Source: Raffaelea ambrosiae (Eukaryota > Ascomycota > Sordariomycetes > Ophiostomatales > Ophiostomataceae). Taken from it: a stretch of DNA of 64,000 nt. Numbering within the stretch: position 1 is the stretch's first letter; every line of letters starts with the position of its first letter. The notes under the pieces are model-generated. The model had not been told where the DNA came from. It did not search any database and saw only the letters and a list, made by a program, of their open reading frames with translations. The position numbers and the translations under genes are program-made. The DNA lies in the NCBI GenBank assembly GCA_002778195.1, contig PCDI01000011.1:240362-304361 (forward strand), given 5' to 3'. Shown here piece by piece: positions 22,009-32,546 of the stretch.

Positions 22009-23013
22009 TTAAATCGTGTAGTAACGATCGCCAAAGTCGCCCAGTCCCGGAATAATGTAGCTGTGAGGTCAGCACGCGGAAGTGACGAGGAACGGATAGA
22101 GAGAAGACGGGGCAAACAAACAACAACAAAGCAGACAACAAAGCAAACAACAACACCACCGACAACAAAACGGGCGATTCACTTACTTCTTCTGGTCCAG
22201 ACCGGCATCGATGAACCCTGTCACCACCTGCAGCTTGGGGAACTTCTTGGCGAACTTGCTGATGCCCTCCGGGCTGGCAATCAGATTGAGGAACAGGATG
22301 CGCTCCTCGGGCACGCCGCGCGACTTGAGCACCTCGACAGCCATGGTGGCCGAGCCGCCGGTGGCAAACATAGGGTCCAGCAGCATGACCCAGCGGTCAG
22401 CAATGTCCTCGGGCAGCTTATCGTAGAACAGCTTGGGCAGAGAGGTCTCCTCGTCGCGCTGGATCAGGATCTTGCCGATGCGCACCGACCGGCAGCAGTC
22501 GCGCAGCCCCTGCTCCATGGCCTCGCCGGCCCGCATGATGGACACGCCGCAGATCTTGCCCTGGAATTGCAGGCCAGCATAAGAGTTGCCAGTGGGCGTG
22601 GTCACCGAGCGCTCGACGGTGGGCAGGTGGTTGAGGCCCTCCTCGACCAGCAGGCGGATGATGCGGTTGGAGTAGAAGATGAAATCACCCCGGTCCGTGT
22701 TCTTATCCCGGATGATGCTGCGGGAGGGGGGAGGGGGGTAAGAAAAGGCTGTGTCAGTCGTCTCTAGAAACACAAACACGCACACACATACACATACACA
22801 CAACCTCTCTCTCTCTCTATTTTCAAAACAAAGCCAAAAAGGAACAGCCCGCCAGGGAACTCACGAGAGAAGTGCAATGAGTTGCGGCGTCTGGGCAAGC
22901 ACCGTGACGGTGTCGAAGTCGACCGGCGTCGAGAGCGTGGCCGACGGCCGCTCATCGGCCGACTTGAAGGTCGGGCCAACGCATTGGGTCGTGACCACCT
23001 CCTTGGACGCCAT
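22009..23013 (-). CDS. FUR1: Uracil phosphoribosyltransferase
   Basis: Three exons, read downwards: 23013-22865, 22717-22187, 22060-22009, giving 243 aa. The enzyme makes UMP from uracil and PRPP in the cytosol. Diagnostic segments are IIRDKNTDRGDFIFYSNRII, GVSIMRAGEAMEQGLRDCCR, the PRPP-binding loop DPMFATGGSATMAVEVL and the uracil-binding C-terminus IIPGLGDFGDRYY, the last encoded by exon 3. The start codon (MASKEVVTTQC) lies 22 bases from a run of 29 G on the + strand (29 C in the transcript direction). Intron 1 contains CA and CT dinucleotide-rich tracts. Besides salvage, such an enzyme is needed in the URC route of uracil catabolism (URC6 in Lachancea kluyveri), which makes the nearby URC1-like gene notable. 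Confidence 0.95.
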
Positions 23014-23032
23014 GGCGTAGTTGTAGGGCGCT

Positions 23033-23034
<2 letters not shown>

Positions 23035-23063
<29 letters not shown>
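23035..23063 (+). repeat. Run of 29 G
   Basis: Uninterrupted G homopolymer just upstream of the uracil phosphoribosyltransferase start codon (C on the coding strand). Length may be inexact because such runs are hard to sequence. Confidence 0.9.
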
Positions 23064-24665
23064 AATGGGGATGCTGCGAGTTGAGAACAGAGCGGGGAGT
23101 TGAAAACTCGGACGGATAACGGAGGCTGATAACGCAGACCAGAAACTTCGGACCAAAAACTCAAGGGCCGAAAACTCAGACCGAAGACACTAGTTGACCA
23201 GCAAGTGAGACAGATCTCTATCGACCCGAATGTATTTCTCTCTCTAGTCGGACAGTCCGTCGAGTGGGGACTTGTTTCGCAATTCCAAGGTCTCGGGGCT
23301 GGTCAAGAGGCCGGGCAGCAGCAGATCAACAGTTCTTCTGGCAACGTCCGGGGCAAGGATTGGGCAGCAGTGGTGGATTATATAGCTGAGAGTCGTGGAG
23401 TCGCATGACCTGAAGCCTTGTTCGCCCAAGTGGATTGGAGATAACTAGGGCGACTGTCCTCTGATTTACCTAAGAAAACCCTACTGCGTAATGGCTTCTT
23501 TATCGTAGCAGGAGCGATACGCCTGCGCCTGTTTTCCTCTGGTTGGCTCGCGGGGTTATCCCCGACGACAGGAGGACGACTCGACTACATAGCAACTACA
23601 CTTTACTCGTATTGCACTGTGTCTTGGTGCTCAAGGGCTTCCATCTCGCCCACAACAGCCTTCCGCCATCTTGGCATCCCCACGGCTGCTCCCACCAGAC
23701 TAGTTGGAAAGACTCGTGGCCGAGTAATGCAGTGTTGTAATCGCTTCAGCGAGATAGGACCGGTGTTGCAGCAGGATGGGGACCCTCGCTCACTCGGGGT
23801 GTTCGTCAGAGACAGAAAGCCGTGCTTCCAGGGCCAGGGTCCTCTGCCTGCTGCTTGTTTCAGCTGGCTGGCCCCAAAAAGCACTCGCCATCTCAGGGGG
23901 ACAGTGCGAGCGCTGCCACGGGCGGCTATTTTCTTTCTACCCCATTCCCCGCCATGGTCTCCCTGTCAGACGGCCGCATGGTTCGCTGGCCGTCCGCTGT
24001 CAGACCAGTGCGAGCCCAGTGCGCCACCCGTGCCAACTTTGTTTCTCGCCATGGTGGGAAGGCGAGTCCGCTTTGTAAACAAATCACAGCAGAGACAGCA
24101 CGAACCTCCCTTCCATTTTTATGCATGTTGCGGCTGCGCACAGCAATTGCTCGGTCGCTCTTTCTCCGGTTTTTCGTCCGCGACGAGCCTTTGTTGTGTC
24201 GCTGCTTCCGTTCTGGGTTGTCTGCGCCGGCGCCTTCCGTTTGATGCTGTCCACATACACCTCTTCTCTATCTTTGACTTTGCCGCCGCGATATTCTTTC
24301 CCCTCTCCACAGCCGCCTCTTTGCCAACTCGTATCTTACTTCGCCCTCTCCCCTTCATCTCCACCTCAACGACGCCGACATCAACAACACAACAACGGCA
24401 CAGCGACGGCACGCTCACCTAGACCCGCTTGTGTCACCCACGACCCTTTGCTCCTTTGCTGCCGTCACCGACAAACGCTCGCCGGCCGCCGCCAGGCTAT
24501 CTCCGACTCACCTCACCATCCATAACATCCAAGGCTTAACCAAAGAACCACACCCCACCGGCGTCGACATCGCTTCTCTGCCTGCCTCTCCTGCGACTCC
24601 TTCCTACGCGCCCAGTCTCACCTCGCAGTCAGCGGCGTGCGCTTGGGCGCATCAGTCCCGTCAGA
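23064..24665. promoter_or_regulatory. Upstream region of uracil phosphoribosyltransferase and WAPL
   Basis: 1.6 kb between divergent genes. No gene seen. The right third (24130-24660) is C/T-rich, typical of a leader, but has in-leader ATGs (for example at 24241). Confidence 0.45.
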
Positions 24666-27557
24666 ATGATGTCCGCCTTGAGCGAGACGGGCCAAGCGCC
24701 CAAGAAGAAGCTGCCGACGTACGGCAAGGCCGTCGCCAAATCCAGGGCACAGAACGCTTCGACCACCAAAACAACGCGTGAATCGCCCCAGTCGCCGCAG
24801 CCGCCTGCCAGCACTCCGGCCAAGGACATCTACGACTACGACTTTGTCGACGACGATCCCGCGCCGCGTGTCACCAAGCCCGAAGCACGCCCCAGGCCGA
24901 AGCCACTGCCCAGCGCGCGAGGAACGCCAAAGGCTGCAGGCACGGCGTCCTTGTCTGCCATGGCCGCCTCACTGGCTCTGAAGAACGCGCCCAGTTCGCA
25001 GCGAGCGCCGCCGCGCGCCGCCGGAGAGCCCACCCGCGGCCTCAAACGGAAACCGTCCCATTTCGAGACGACGGCGACGAATCGGACAGCGACGACAACA
25101 TCAACATCGACCCCCGCCGCGTCCAGCATCAGGACGACCACCGCCGGTAACAGCAAGGAACAGCAGCGGTCGCTGGCCACTGCGGAGCGTGCCACTGCCC
25201 TGGCGCCTGCAGCACCGCTGTTCAAGAATAGTACCAGGCCGACCGCGAAGACCAGCGTCCCGAGCTCGTCCCTGTCGGGCTCTCCTCTGCGCTCACGCGT
25301 GAACAGGACTCCGCCTAGGTCCGTTACGAAGACGCCCACTGGCGCGACCCGCGCACCCTCCGTCTCTCCGGGCAAGGGCCGATCACCAGCTGCGGCCGCC
25401 GCACTCGCGAACAGCCGAAAGACCCCTCTTGCCCGACCAACGCACCAGGTGCCTTTCCGGCCGGTCGGCAGCCAATCCACACCGCCACAGCCATCACAAA
25501 AACGGCCAGAGTCTACAAAATCAACACAGAGAAAGCGGCGGCGTCTGATTGATGCTCTCGTGGCGCAGAAGGAGGAGGAGGAGGAGTCCGAAGAGGAAGA
25601 GGACACCCCACGAGGCAATGAGCCTGGGGGAGGAGATGCAGAGAACAGCAGCCAAAGCGACACGGTTTCGTCAAAGCGAAAATACCCACCGAGCTCGCCT
25701 GCCAGCGACGGCCGCGGAGCATTCATGGATCTGGACAGTCTTGCCACGCTCTCCCCCGGACGGGTCTCCCTCGCGCCATCGACGCCCGCAACCGTATCCC
25801 GCCGTGTGACGACCCGGCGACCGGGAGTCAAGTTTACCTACAACTTGGAGAGAACGATGCTGGCCGAAGATCCCGTGGTTCTGGGAGGCTCGTCTGGTGG
25901 TGGCTCGGATCTCTCCTTGCTACAGAGTCTCCTGCCGGAGCCCGAATCGCAGGCGAGCGCATTCGATTTCGACGACGACGCTGGCGGTTCACAAGGCGCA
26001 ATCCAGAGCATCCACGAGCTCCGCCAGGCTGGCGCCAACAGCCGGTATGCCGACGAGCTGGTGGATATCTTGGATCGCATTGGCAAGCCCAGCGCGGGCA
26101 AGCCCTCGTCCACGAGGCGTTCTGCCTTGCTGGAGATGGTGCAGAAACTTCAGGAAAGGTCGTTCCTACGACACTTCCGCGACCAGGGCTCCGAGGTGCA
26201 GCTGTTCCGCGACATTGGCAAAGAGGCCGACCCGGTTTCTGGATTTGCACTCAACTGCATTGTGGTCACGCTCTTGACCAATGGAGCGACATCGAATCGC
26301 CTGTTCCGAGAGCTACGACAGCAAAAGGTGGTTGACCTCTTTGCCGTTCTCTTGCAAACCGACACGGATATTGTCACATTGTCGAAGGACCGGAAGAGCA
26401 ATGTCTCCAACTTTGGACGCCAAGTGCTGGCCACCATCAAGGAGACCATGAAGAAGCTGGCCATCTGGAAGCCAGCGCCAGCCGCACCCACACAACTGTC
26501 GCCACGGACCATGGGCCTGAAGGCTCTGCACATGTATGCGCAGCAGATGCAAGCGGCGACAGGCGATGACGAGAGTGTCCTGTCCAAGGCGCTCACGAAG
26601 CAGCTTTTCGACATTGTGCAGTCCGAGCTGCCATCTGCCTATGACGAAGTGGACGAATCTTCGCCGTCAGAGTCTCTGCTGGCTACTGGGCTTTCGAGCG
26701 ATGCCGAGAGCGTGGACTTGCATCTGGCCTTGTCGCTTCTTGAGATGCACTCGGTGGCCGCCATGCAGTCGGACATTGGCGCAGAGTGGAATCGGCGCTA
26801 CATACCGATTATTGCGGACGCCCTGGAGTCTTCGCTGAAGGAGCACCAGAAGAACAAGCGCCGGCTCAACGACCTGGAGCTACTGGTACTCAAGCTGGCG
26901 CTCAACACAGCCAACAACAACCCAGAAGCTGCTCGTTATTATGTAGACAAGGGCTTGCTTAAGAGGCTGGCCGAGCTGGGTTGCGCATCGCTGGAGGCGG
27001 TTGTGCATTCCGTCAAAACCGGCGAGAACTTTGCTTCGGAAGCTTTGGAAGAGCTTCTGTTGATGCTTGGCGTGATGATCAACTTTTCGGAGAACGATGC
27101 CACTGCTGGCGAGACGCTGGTGGAGGGAAGCGGACCGCCGTTGTTTGACCAGCTTGGCAAGTTCTTTCTGGACGGCGCCGCAGTTACTGCAGATGTGAGT
27201 ATCCTTCTCTGTACACGCCTACCTACCTACCTACATTTGTACGTACGGCCTTTTGCTAACATTTTTTTTTTTCCTTTACAGGCCGACTCGGAGGAAAAGT
27301 CACAGCTAAATGTGGCGTTCGCCTACCTTTCTATTCTTCTCGGTTACTTGTGCCTTCATGACCCGATTTACAGGGCGTTCAAGAAACTGTCCCCCAGCGG
27401 CAACTTGCGGCCCCTGCTAGACTCCATCAACCAGTTCATCGCTTTCCACGACCAGCTTGGGAAGACGAACGAGGCAGACAACAGTGCAGAAATGAGCCAC
27501 TTCACGGCTCGGCTGCGCGCTCTGGCCCATGAGCTGGAAGTACGGGCCTATGAATAA
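24666..27557 (+). CDS. WAPL-domain cohesin release factor
   Basis: Two exons: 24666-27194 and 27282-27557, giving 934 aa. The start has two adjacent Met codons (MMSAL). The N-terminal half, to about residue 440, is low-complexity: Pro/Ser/Thr/Ala/Arg-rich with basic SP/TP sites such as TPLARPTHQ and an acidic stretch EEEEESEEEEDTP. The conserved Wapl domain begins near residue 450 (AGANSRYADELVDILDRIG) and runs to the end through LRHFRDQGSEVQLFRDIGKE, LELLVLKLALNTANNNPEAA and LCLHDPIYRAFKKL, all helical-repeat in character. Wapl (yeast Rad61/Wpl1) opens the cohesin ring with Pds5 and controls chromatin loops and heterochromatin. The intron of 87 nt lies within the Wapl domain. Confidence 0.9.
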   Translation: MMSALSETGQAPKKKLPTYGKAVAKSRAQNASTTKTTRESPQSPQPPASTPAKDIYDYDFVDDDPAPRVTKPEARPRPKPLPSARGTPKAAGTASLSAMAASLALKNAPSSQRAPPRAAGEPTRGLKRKPSHFETTATNRTATTTSTSTPAASSIRTTTAGNSKEQQRSLATAERATALAPAAPLFKNSTRPTAKTSVPSSSLSGSPLRSRVNRTPPRSVTKTPTGATRAPSVSPGKGRSPAAAAALANSRKTPLARPTHQVPFRPVGSQSTPPQPSQKRPESTKSTQRKRRRLIDALVAQKEEEEESEEEEDTPRGNEPGGGDAENSSQSDTVSSKRKYPPSSPASDGRGAFMDLDSLATLSPGRVSLAPSTPATVSRRVTTRRPGVKFTYNLERTMLAEDPVVLGGSSGGGSDLSLLQSLLPEPESQASAFDFDDDAGGSQGAIQSIHELRQAGANSRYADELVDILDRIGKPSAGKPSSTRRSALLEMVQKLQERSFLRHFRDQGSEVQLFRDIGKEADPVSGFALNCIVVTLLTNGATSNRLFRELRQQKVVDLFAVLLQTDTDIVTLSKDRKSNVSNFGRQVLATIKETMKKLAIWKPAPAAPTQLSPRTMGLKALHMYAQQMQAATGDDESVLSKALTKQLFDIVQSELPSAYDEVDESSPSESLLATGLSSDAESVDLHLALSLLEMHSVAAMQSDIGAEWNRRYIPIIADALESSLKEHQKNKRRLNDLELLVLKLALNTANNNPEAARYYVDKGLLKRLAELGCASLEAVVHSVKTGENFASEALEELLLMLGVMINFSENDATAGETLVEGSGPPLFDQLGKFFLDGAAVTADVSILLCTRLPTYLHLYVRPFANIFFFPLQADSEEKSQLNVAFAYLSILLGYLCLHDPIYRAFKKLSPSGNLRPLLDSINQFIAFHDQLGKTNEADNSAEMSHFTARLRALAHELEVRAYE

Positions 27558-27945
27558 AGAAGAAGTAGAAGATAACGAGCAGGCTTACATCTGATTGAGA
27601 GAGAATGTGGACACGATGCCAACGACATAGGCGATGCAAGCGGCCCGAGTACGAGAGGGAAGAAGGTCCTTGTACGAGAGAGTGTGGCTTGTGTTTGTTA
27701 CAATGTTTTTTATACCATTTACTTTTTTATAACTGTTTCATAAGGGAAAGGGGAAACGGCTAGAAAATATATATGCTGCTATTTGTTTTTGTTTTTGCGC
27801 TGTTGATCCTGTGTAGGGGGGGTTTAGAATTTGGAATGGAGAAAAAAGAACAACCGAGAAAACATTCATGACCCAAGAAAAAGAAAGAAAGAAAGAACTG
27901 TTTGCCGATGTTTCATGCTTGATGCGTCGTCATGTTTGTCCCGGC
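27558..27945. other. Intergenic between convergent genes
   Basis: 388 bp between the WAPL stop and the stop of the NIF3-type domain protein. A/T-rich; no gene. Confidence 0.5.
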
Positions 27946-28421
27946 TCAAACCCTGAACTCTTCCACCTTGTATACCTGGAAGGATGGCTCTTCATATGGA
28001 TGCGCTCTGGTTTGTTAGAGATGGACAGAATTTGTGGAGACGGGGAAAAGAGGCGAATGGCAAAGAACACGAGAAAGAAGAAGAGAGGTTGCGAGGGGAA
28101 AAAAAAGGAGGGCTACAGAGAGATGGAGACTCACATCCGGAGAGCCTTGATGGCGTCGCGCACCGTGTCCTCGCCATAGCACGGCGTCTCCACGCGCACC
28201 TCGGGCACGTACGCGACCTTGCCCGGCGAGCCCACGTGGGGGTGTGCACCGGCGAGCGGCCGGAACTGGCCTGTGCCGGCAGTGGTCCAGCAGCAGTCGC
28301 CGTAGTGGCTTTCGGGGTCGGAGCGGCCGGCGCCGGCAGCAAAGACGGCGGCCTTGCAGGCGGCGAGGTGGGATTCGGGGACGTGGAAGACGAGGCGAAA
28401 CACGGTGGTGGAGGCCGCCAT
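27946..28421 (-). CDS. Stand-alone NIF3/YqfO-type domain protein
   Basis: Two exons, read downwards: 28421-28135 and 28006-27946, giving 115 aa. The sequence FRLVFHVPESHLAACKAAVF, YGDCCWTTAGTGQFRP and the C-terminal HPYEEPSFQVYKVEEF match the PII/CutA-like domain normally inserted in, or fused to, NIF3/YbgI/YqfO metalloproteins. Here it stands alone, without the NIF3 metal-binding halves, as also known for small bacterial and fungal proteins of unknown function. The HPYEEP signature is complete only after splicing the 128-nt intron, which supports the model. The domain probably forms trimers; a ligand is unknown. Confidence 0.85.
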
Positions 28422-30936
28422 GGCGGAAGGGGTAAGGGTGGGACAGAGTGTTCAGACAGAGTGTTCAAGGAGTCAAGCAGTCGAAATATGGTATAGTTAG
28501 CCAGTGAAGGTCGAGCGATGGTGAATTGAAAAAAAGAAAAAAGATACCCCAACTGATCTATGTTTTGGGGGCGGCGATGTGGGGGTGGGAACGAACTGGC
28601 ATCTAGACCGGTTAGGCCAATCCTTCCCCAATGGCATTTTGCCAAGCCAGATCCTGCACAACATGGCAAGCCGACACACTTAAAAGACAGAGAAAATGAA
28701 GGCTGTTCCCGACCACTAGGGTGGGGTGCCCCTCCCCATGGGAGGATGAGGCTACAAAAAGAATGGCATGGCAAGATGGGTAGTTGGTTATTGTGAAGAG
28801 AAAAAAAAAAGAAGAGAAAAAGAGAAGGCCAAACAGACAGCAAATCGTCAATGTTTCAAAGAAAGTGCCGCTTTTCTCCTTTGTCCAGCCGACGATGCGA
28901 GGATGTATATACGCATTTCCGTTTGTATACGCTCGATGGTCTTCCAAGGAGCTGATGAGACGCTCCCGAGATCCATTGCCGGCTGCCCCATTGCAGACAC
29001 CCGCGGGCATTCTGATAAGCCACAAACATTATGGGCCGACACTAACCTGTGAGTGCATGAATGAGCGCCTTGGTTGTTTTGCCCTCTCCTGCTCTGCTGT
29101 GCTCTTGCTTGTCTTTCTATCGTAGCTTGTTTGTTGGAAAAGCCCCTCTCCCTTCCCCTTCCTCTATCGTCCCGACGCTTTCTTCAGTATGAAACCGGGC
29201 TGGGAAGCCAGCAGGTCGGATAGTTTCACGGCAGCTTCTCAACATGCCAAGGCGTGTTATTTAGTTTGGTCCGACAAAGGACGGTCGGACGGTAAGATGG
29301 TGCCGTTCAAATGGTGCCTCACCACAATTCCTGGACTTTCCGAGCATGGACCGTCGGCGATCTCGACGCTGTCAACGACATGTTACCCCAGAGGCTGTCT
29401 TCATGACTAGGAACACACTCCTCGCTCTACGCACGTGCCTACTTTACTGTCGGAGCCATCCGGGAGATCCATCACCAACCGCGCCCGGTGCAGACAGCGG
29501 TCCCTGGGCCGGCACCGCCTCGAGCTGTCACCGGCTTATACGGCATTTCCGAGTCAGCCCTCTCACAGCACCACGATGGGTTCTCTCGTACATAAGCCGC
29601 ACGCATGCCACCATGGTGGCCACGTCACGCACAGGTCAGAACGACAGCGACAAAACCGGTCGTCAACGCAGCCGTTAACGCGGTCATCATCGTGCTCTCG
29701 AGTCCGGCCACGACAAACGCCGACTCTGTCGAGGCCGCCCAGACCCAATTCCGCAACACAGACGTCCCCGCTGTATGCCATTGGTGTTGCAGACGATAAG
29801 CTCTCTCATGCACCAGCCTAGCACCGGGCTGTGCTGCCCCGCAATCTATTTTGTTTCGGCCGTGCGCTGCTGTTGGGTCAGGCGGCAATGTTGCCAACTA
29901 ATCCGCTGGTCTGGGACTTTGCTCTCTGACGTAGAGCTGTTTTGTGACAAAAAGTGGACAGGCCGGATGCTAGGTTGGTGCCGTTGGCAGCACGTATTCC
30001 TCCTAGGTGCTGAGAGCTGTGGACTCGGCGACGGAGAACGCCAGTTTGCGTGCGAGAAAGACGGGGGGAACCGAGGAGCGACGCCTCCGCTCTATCGCAT
30101 CGGCGAGCATCCATTTGGTCTGGTGGAAAACAGTCTTAGCCTCTCCAATTGTGCTGACTCTATGCTGAGGGAGAAAGTGTAAATACTCTTCTCCAAGACC
30201 CATATCTCTCTCTCTCTCTCTCTCTACTGTCGTCACGCTTGCGTGACGACATAAGTAGATATCGGCTGGGCGTGTGTATCGATAAGAGCTGCTAGGCGGA
30301 GGTGCAGCGCGCCTGGAGGAAGCGAGGAAGCTGTCTGTTTTCGGCCCCCCCGAGCTGGCACGAACTAGTTAGTGAGATATGACCATGTACAGGCAACAGT
30401 TTGATAGGCGGTACTCATCCCTCCCGAGTTGGTTTCGGGCTGCAGGGCGGCGTGCATATGGCAGCTTTCACGTGCCAGAGCGGCACCGCCTGGCCGGTCT
30501 AGGTTAGCTGGGCAGCAGTAGCAGGCGAGATGGGGTCTAGGCTCCGGCTTTTGCTGACTACGCCGCCCAGTGGCCCTGGGAGCTCACAGCGCTTGGTCCG
30601 CCTGGGTGCACATGCAGATGCGGCCGCCGGAAAGAGTGGCCAGCCGGAAAGAGCGACCCAAGACAGAGGCCACTGGAACCCAAAAAACCCCACCAATCTG
30701 CACGCACAAGACCCCATTGTCTAAGCCGCCGCCGTCGTGCAACGGAAGGATCGAACAAAGACCCAAAGAAATGGCACCTCTACCCATTGATGTGTGTGTC
30801 GTGACTTCCACATTCGGAGAGTGCTAGTCAAGGCACAATGCGCATGCACAAAATGGCAGAGCAGAGAGGCCATTCGCCTAGCTCTATTCCATTACCCAAA
30901 TGCCACTGTCGTGGTTTACATGACCGGATCCAGGGC
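28422..30936. other. Intergenic, no gene recognised
   Basis: Left part of a 3.4-kb gap between the NIF3-type domain gene (-) and Rheb (+). Only unsupported short frames were seen. It includes a (TC)n run at about 30207-30230. Confidence 0.4.
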
Positions 30937-30939
30937 ATG

Positions 30940-31828
30940 CGACCAGAACGGCAGGAGCGACCGACAGGGCAGAACACACAAACAAGACTTGGCCTGCCCT
31001 TGCCTCCCCACGGCTGCCTCCTTTTGGAAGTCCACCTTTTGGCTCGACCGACTGTTCTTATTTGCTGATAGTTTGCCAGCTGCTGATAGTTGCTGGTAGT
31101 TGCTGGTAGTTGCTGGTAGTTGCTGGCTTTTTTTACCCCCATTCACTGCGGCCGCTCCCTTGCGTTCTGACCGATCTCACACAGACTTAATACTTGACCG
31201 GCTTGCCTGGCTTCACCACCTTTTTCCCTTGCAGTCTCCCTTCTTGCTCTCCTCGTCTCTCCGTCCTCGCGCTTTCCTGTCTCGCCTCGGTCGCCCATTC
31301 GCTCGGGCCGTTCTATTTTCTTCGCTCTCCCGTTCCATCTTCTTCTTGTCTTTGGCCTTCCCAGCTCGGCTGTTGCTCTGTCTTGCCCACCTTTTTTCCT
31401 CCCTCTTCTTTTTACTTTCCTCCTTTTTTTTTCTTCTTCTCCTTCTTCTCCCACTCTCTTCGTCTCTTTCACAAGCCGGGCTGTCTCGTCTCTTTGGAAC
31501 CGATCTGCACTTTCTTGTTTTTCGACCTGTCGACTTCTTCCAGTGATTCCCAAACGTTTTTTTTTATTCTTCCGAAAGCACGCACCAACGCCCCCAGACA
31601 GACGTCACTCCTACGCACACACGCGCGTGCACCTCCACCGGCCGCCCAGCCCACGCTGTGTCTCGCCCACACACCACCACACATCCTTCTCACCTCTCAC
31701 CTCAGAAACTGCCCCTCACCGCAAAGCCCAGACTTCAAACCGCCTCCCACGAACGCCCGCCCCCGAATACACTACCACTACCCACAACAACCGCACCAGC
31801 GACAGTCAACCCCCACGTCCCATCTTAA
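30940..31828 (+). promoter_or_regulatory. ATG-free promoter/leader region of Rheb
   Basis: From 30940 to the Rheb start at 31829 there is not one ATG on the + strand. The middle (about 31200-31480) is almost pure C/T; the last 200 bases are C/A-rich with almost no G, as in scanned fungal leaders. A decamer repeat lies at 31081-31126. Confidence 0.6.
31081..31126 (+). repeat. Tandem decamer repeat upstream of Rheb
   Basis: Four full and one partial copies of tgctggtagt, the first with one change (tgctgatagt). Confidence 0.95.
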
Positions 31829-32546
31829 ATGCCCTCGCCATCTAAGCAACGCAAAGTCGCCATTGTTGGCAGTCGCTCAGTCGGTGCGTTTCCTCCGGTG
31901 ATCGTCTGACACCAATGTTCCTGACGATCTTGCGATTTGTGATCTGGCGAGCTTCTGCTTTGCTGTCCTGTCATCTCGCTTTCACTTTCTGTCCTCGGTC
32001 TCTCTGCTTTCTGTCTTTTCCCTCTAACCATCCTTAGGCAAATCCTCGTTAGCCGTTCGCTATGTCGACGGCCACTTTATCGAGAGCTACTACCCGACCA
32101 TTGAGAACACCTTTAGCAAGCAGATCAAGTATAAGGGCCAGGACTTTGCCACTGAGATAGTCGACACCGCCGGCCAAGATGAGTACAGCATTCTGAACAG
32201 CAAGCACTTCATCGGCATCCATGGCTACATGCTTGTCTACTCCGTCAGCTCCAAGCCGTCCTACGAGATGGTCCAGGTGATCCGGGATAAGATCCTGAAT
32301 CACCTTGGCGTCGACTGGGTACCCCTCGTCATTGTCGGCAACAAGAGCGACCTCCGACCCGAGCAGCGCCAGGTCACCGTCGAGGACGGCCGCAAACTCG
32401 CGGAGAAGTTTGACTGCGCCTGGACCGAAGCCAGCGCCCGCTACGATACCAACGTGGCCAAGGCCTTTGAGCTGCTGATCGGCCAGATCGAGAAGTCGCA
32501 GAATCCTGGTGAGCCCCAGGATGGAGGGAAGTGCTTGATGATGTGA
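31829..32546 (+). CDS. RHB1: Rheb small GTPase
   Basis: Two exons: 31829-31883 and 32038-32546, giving 187 aa. The P-loop GSRSVGKSS has the Arg-Ser pair that separates Rheb from Ras, whose residue there is Gly. Other motifs are effector loop YYPTIENTFSK, G3 DTAGQDEY, G4 NKSD, and a C-terminal CAAX box CLMM for prenylation. Rheb activates TORC1 at endomembranes in response to nutrients (arginine uptake and growth control in fission yeast). The intron interrupts the P-loop codon for Gly just before Lys. The long ATG-free leader suggests that transcription starts well upstream. Confidence 0.95.
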
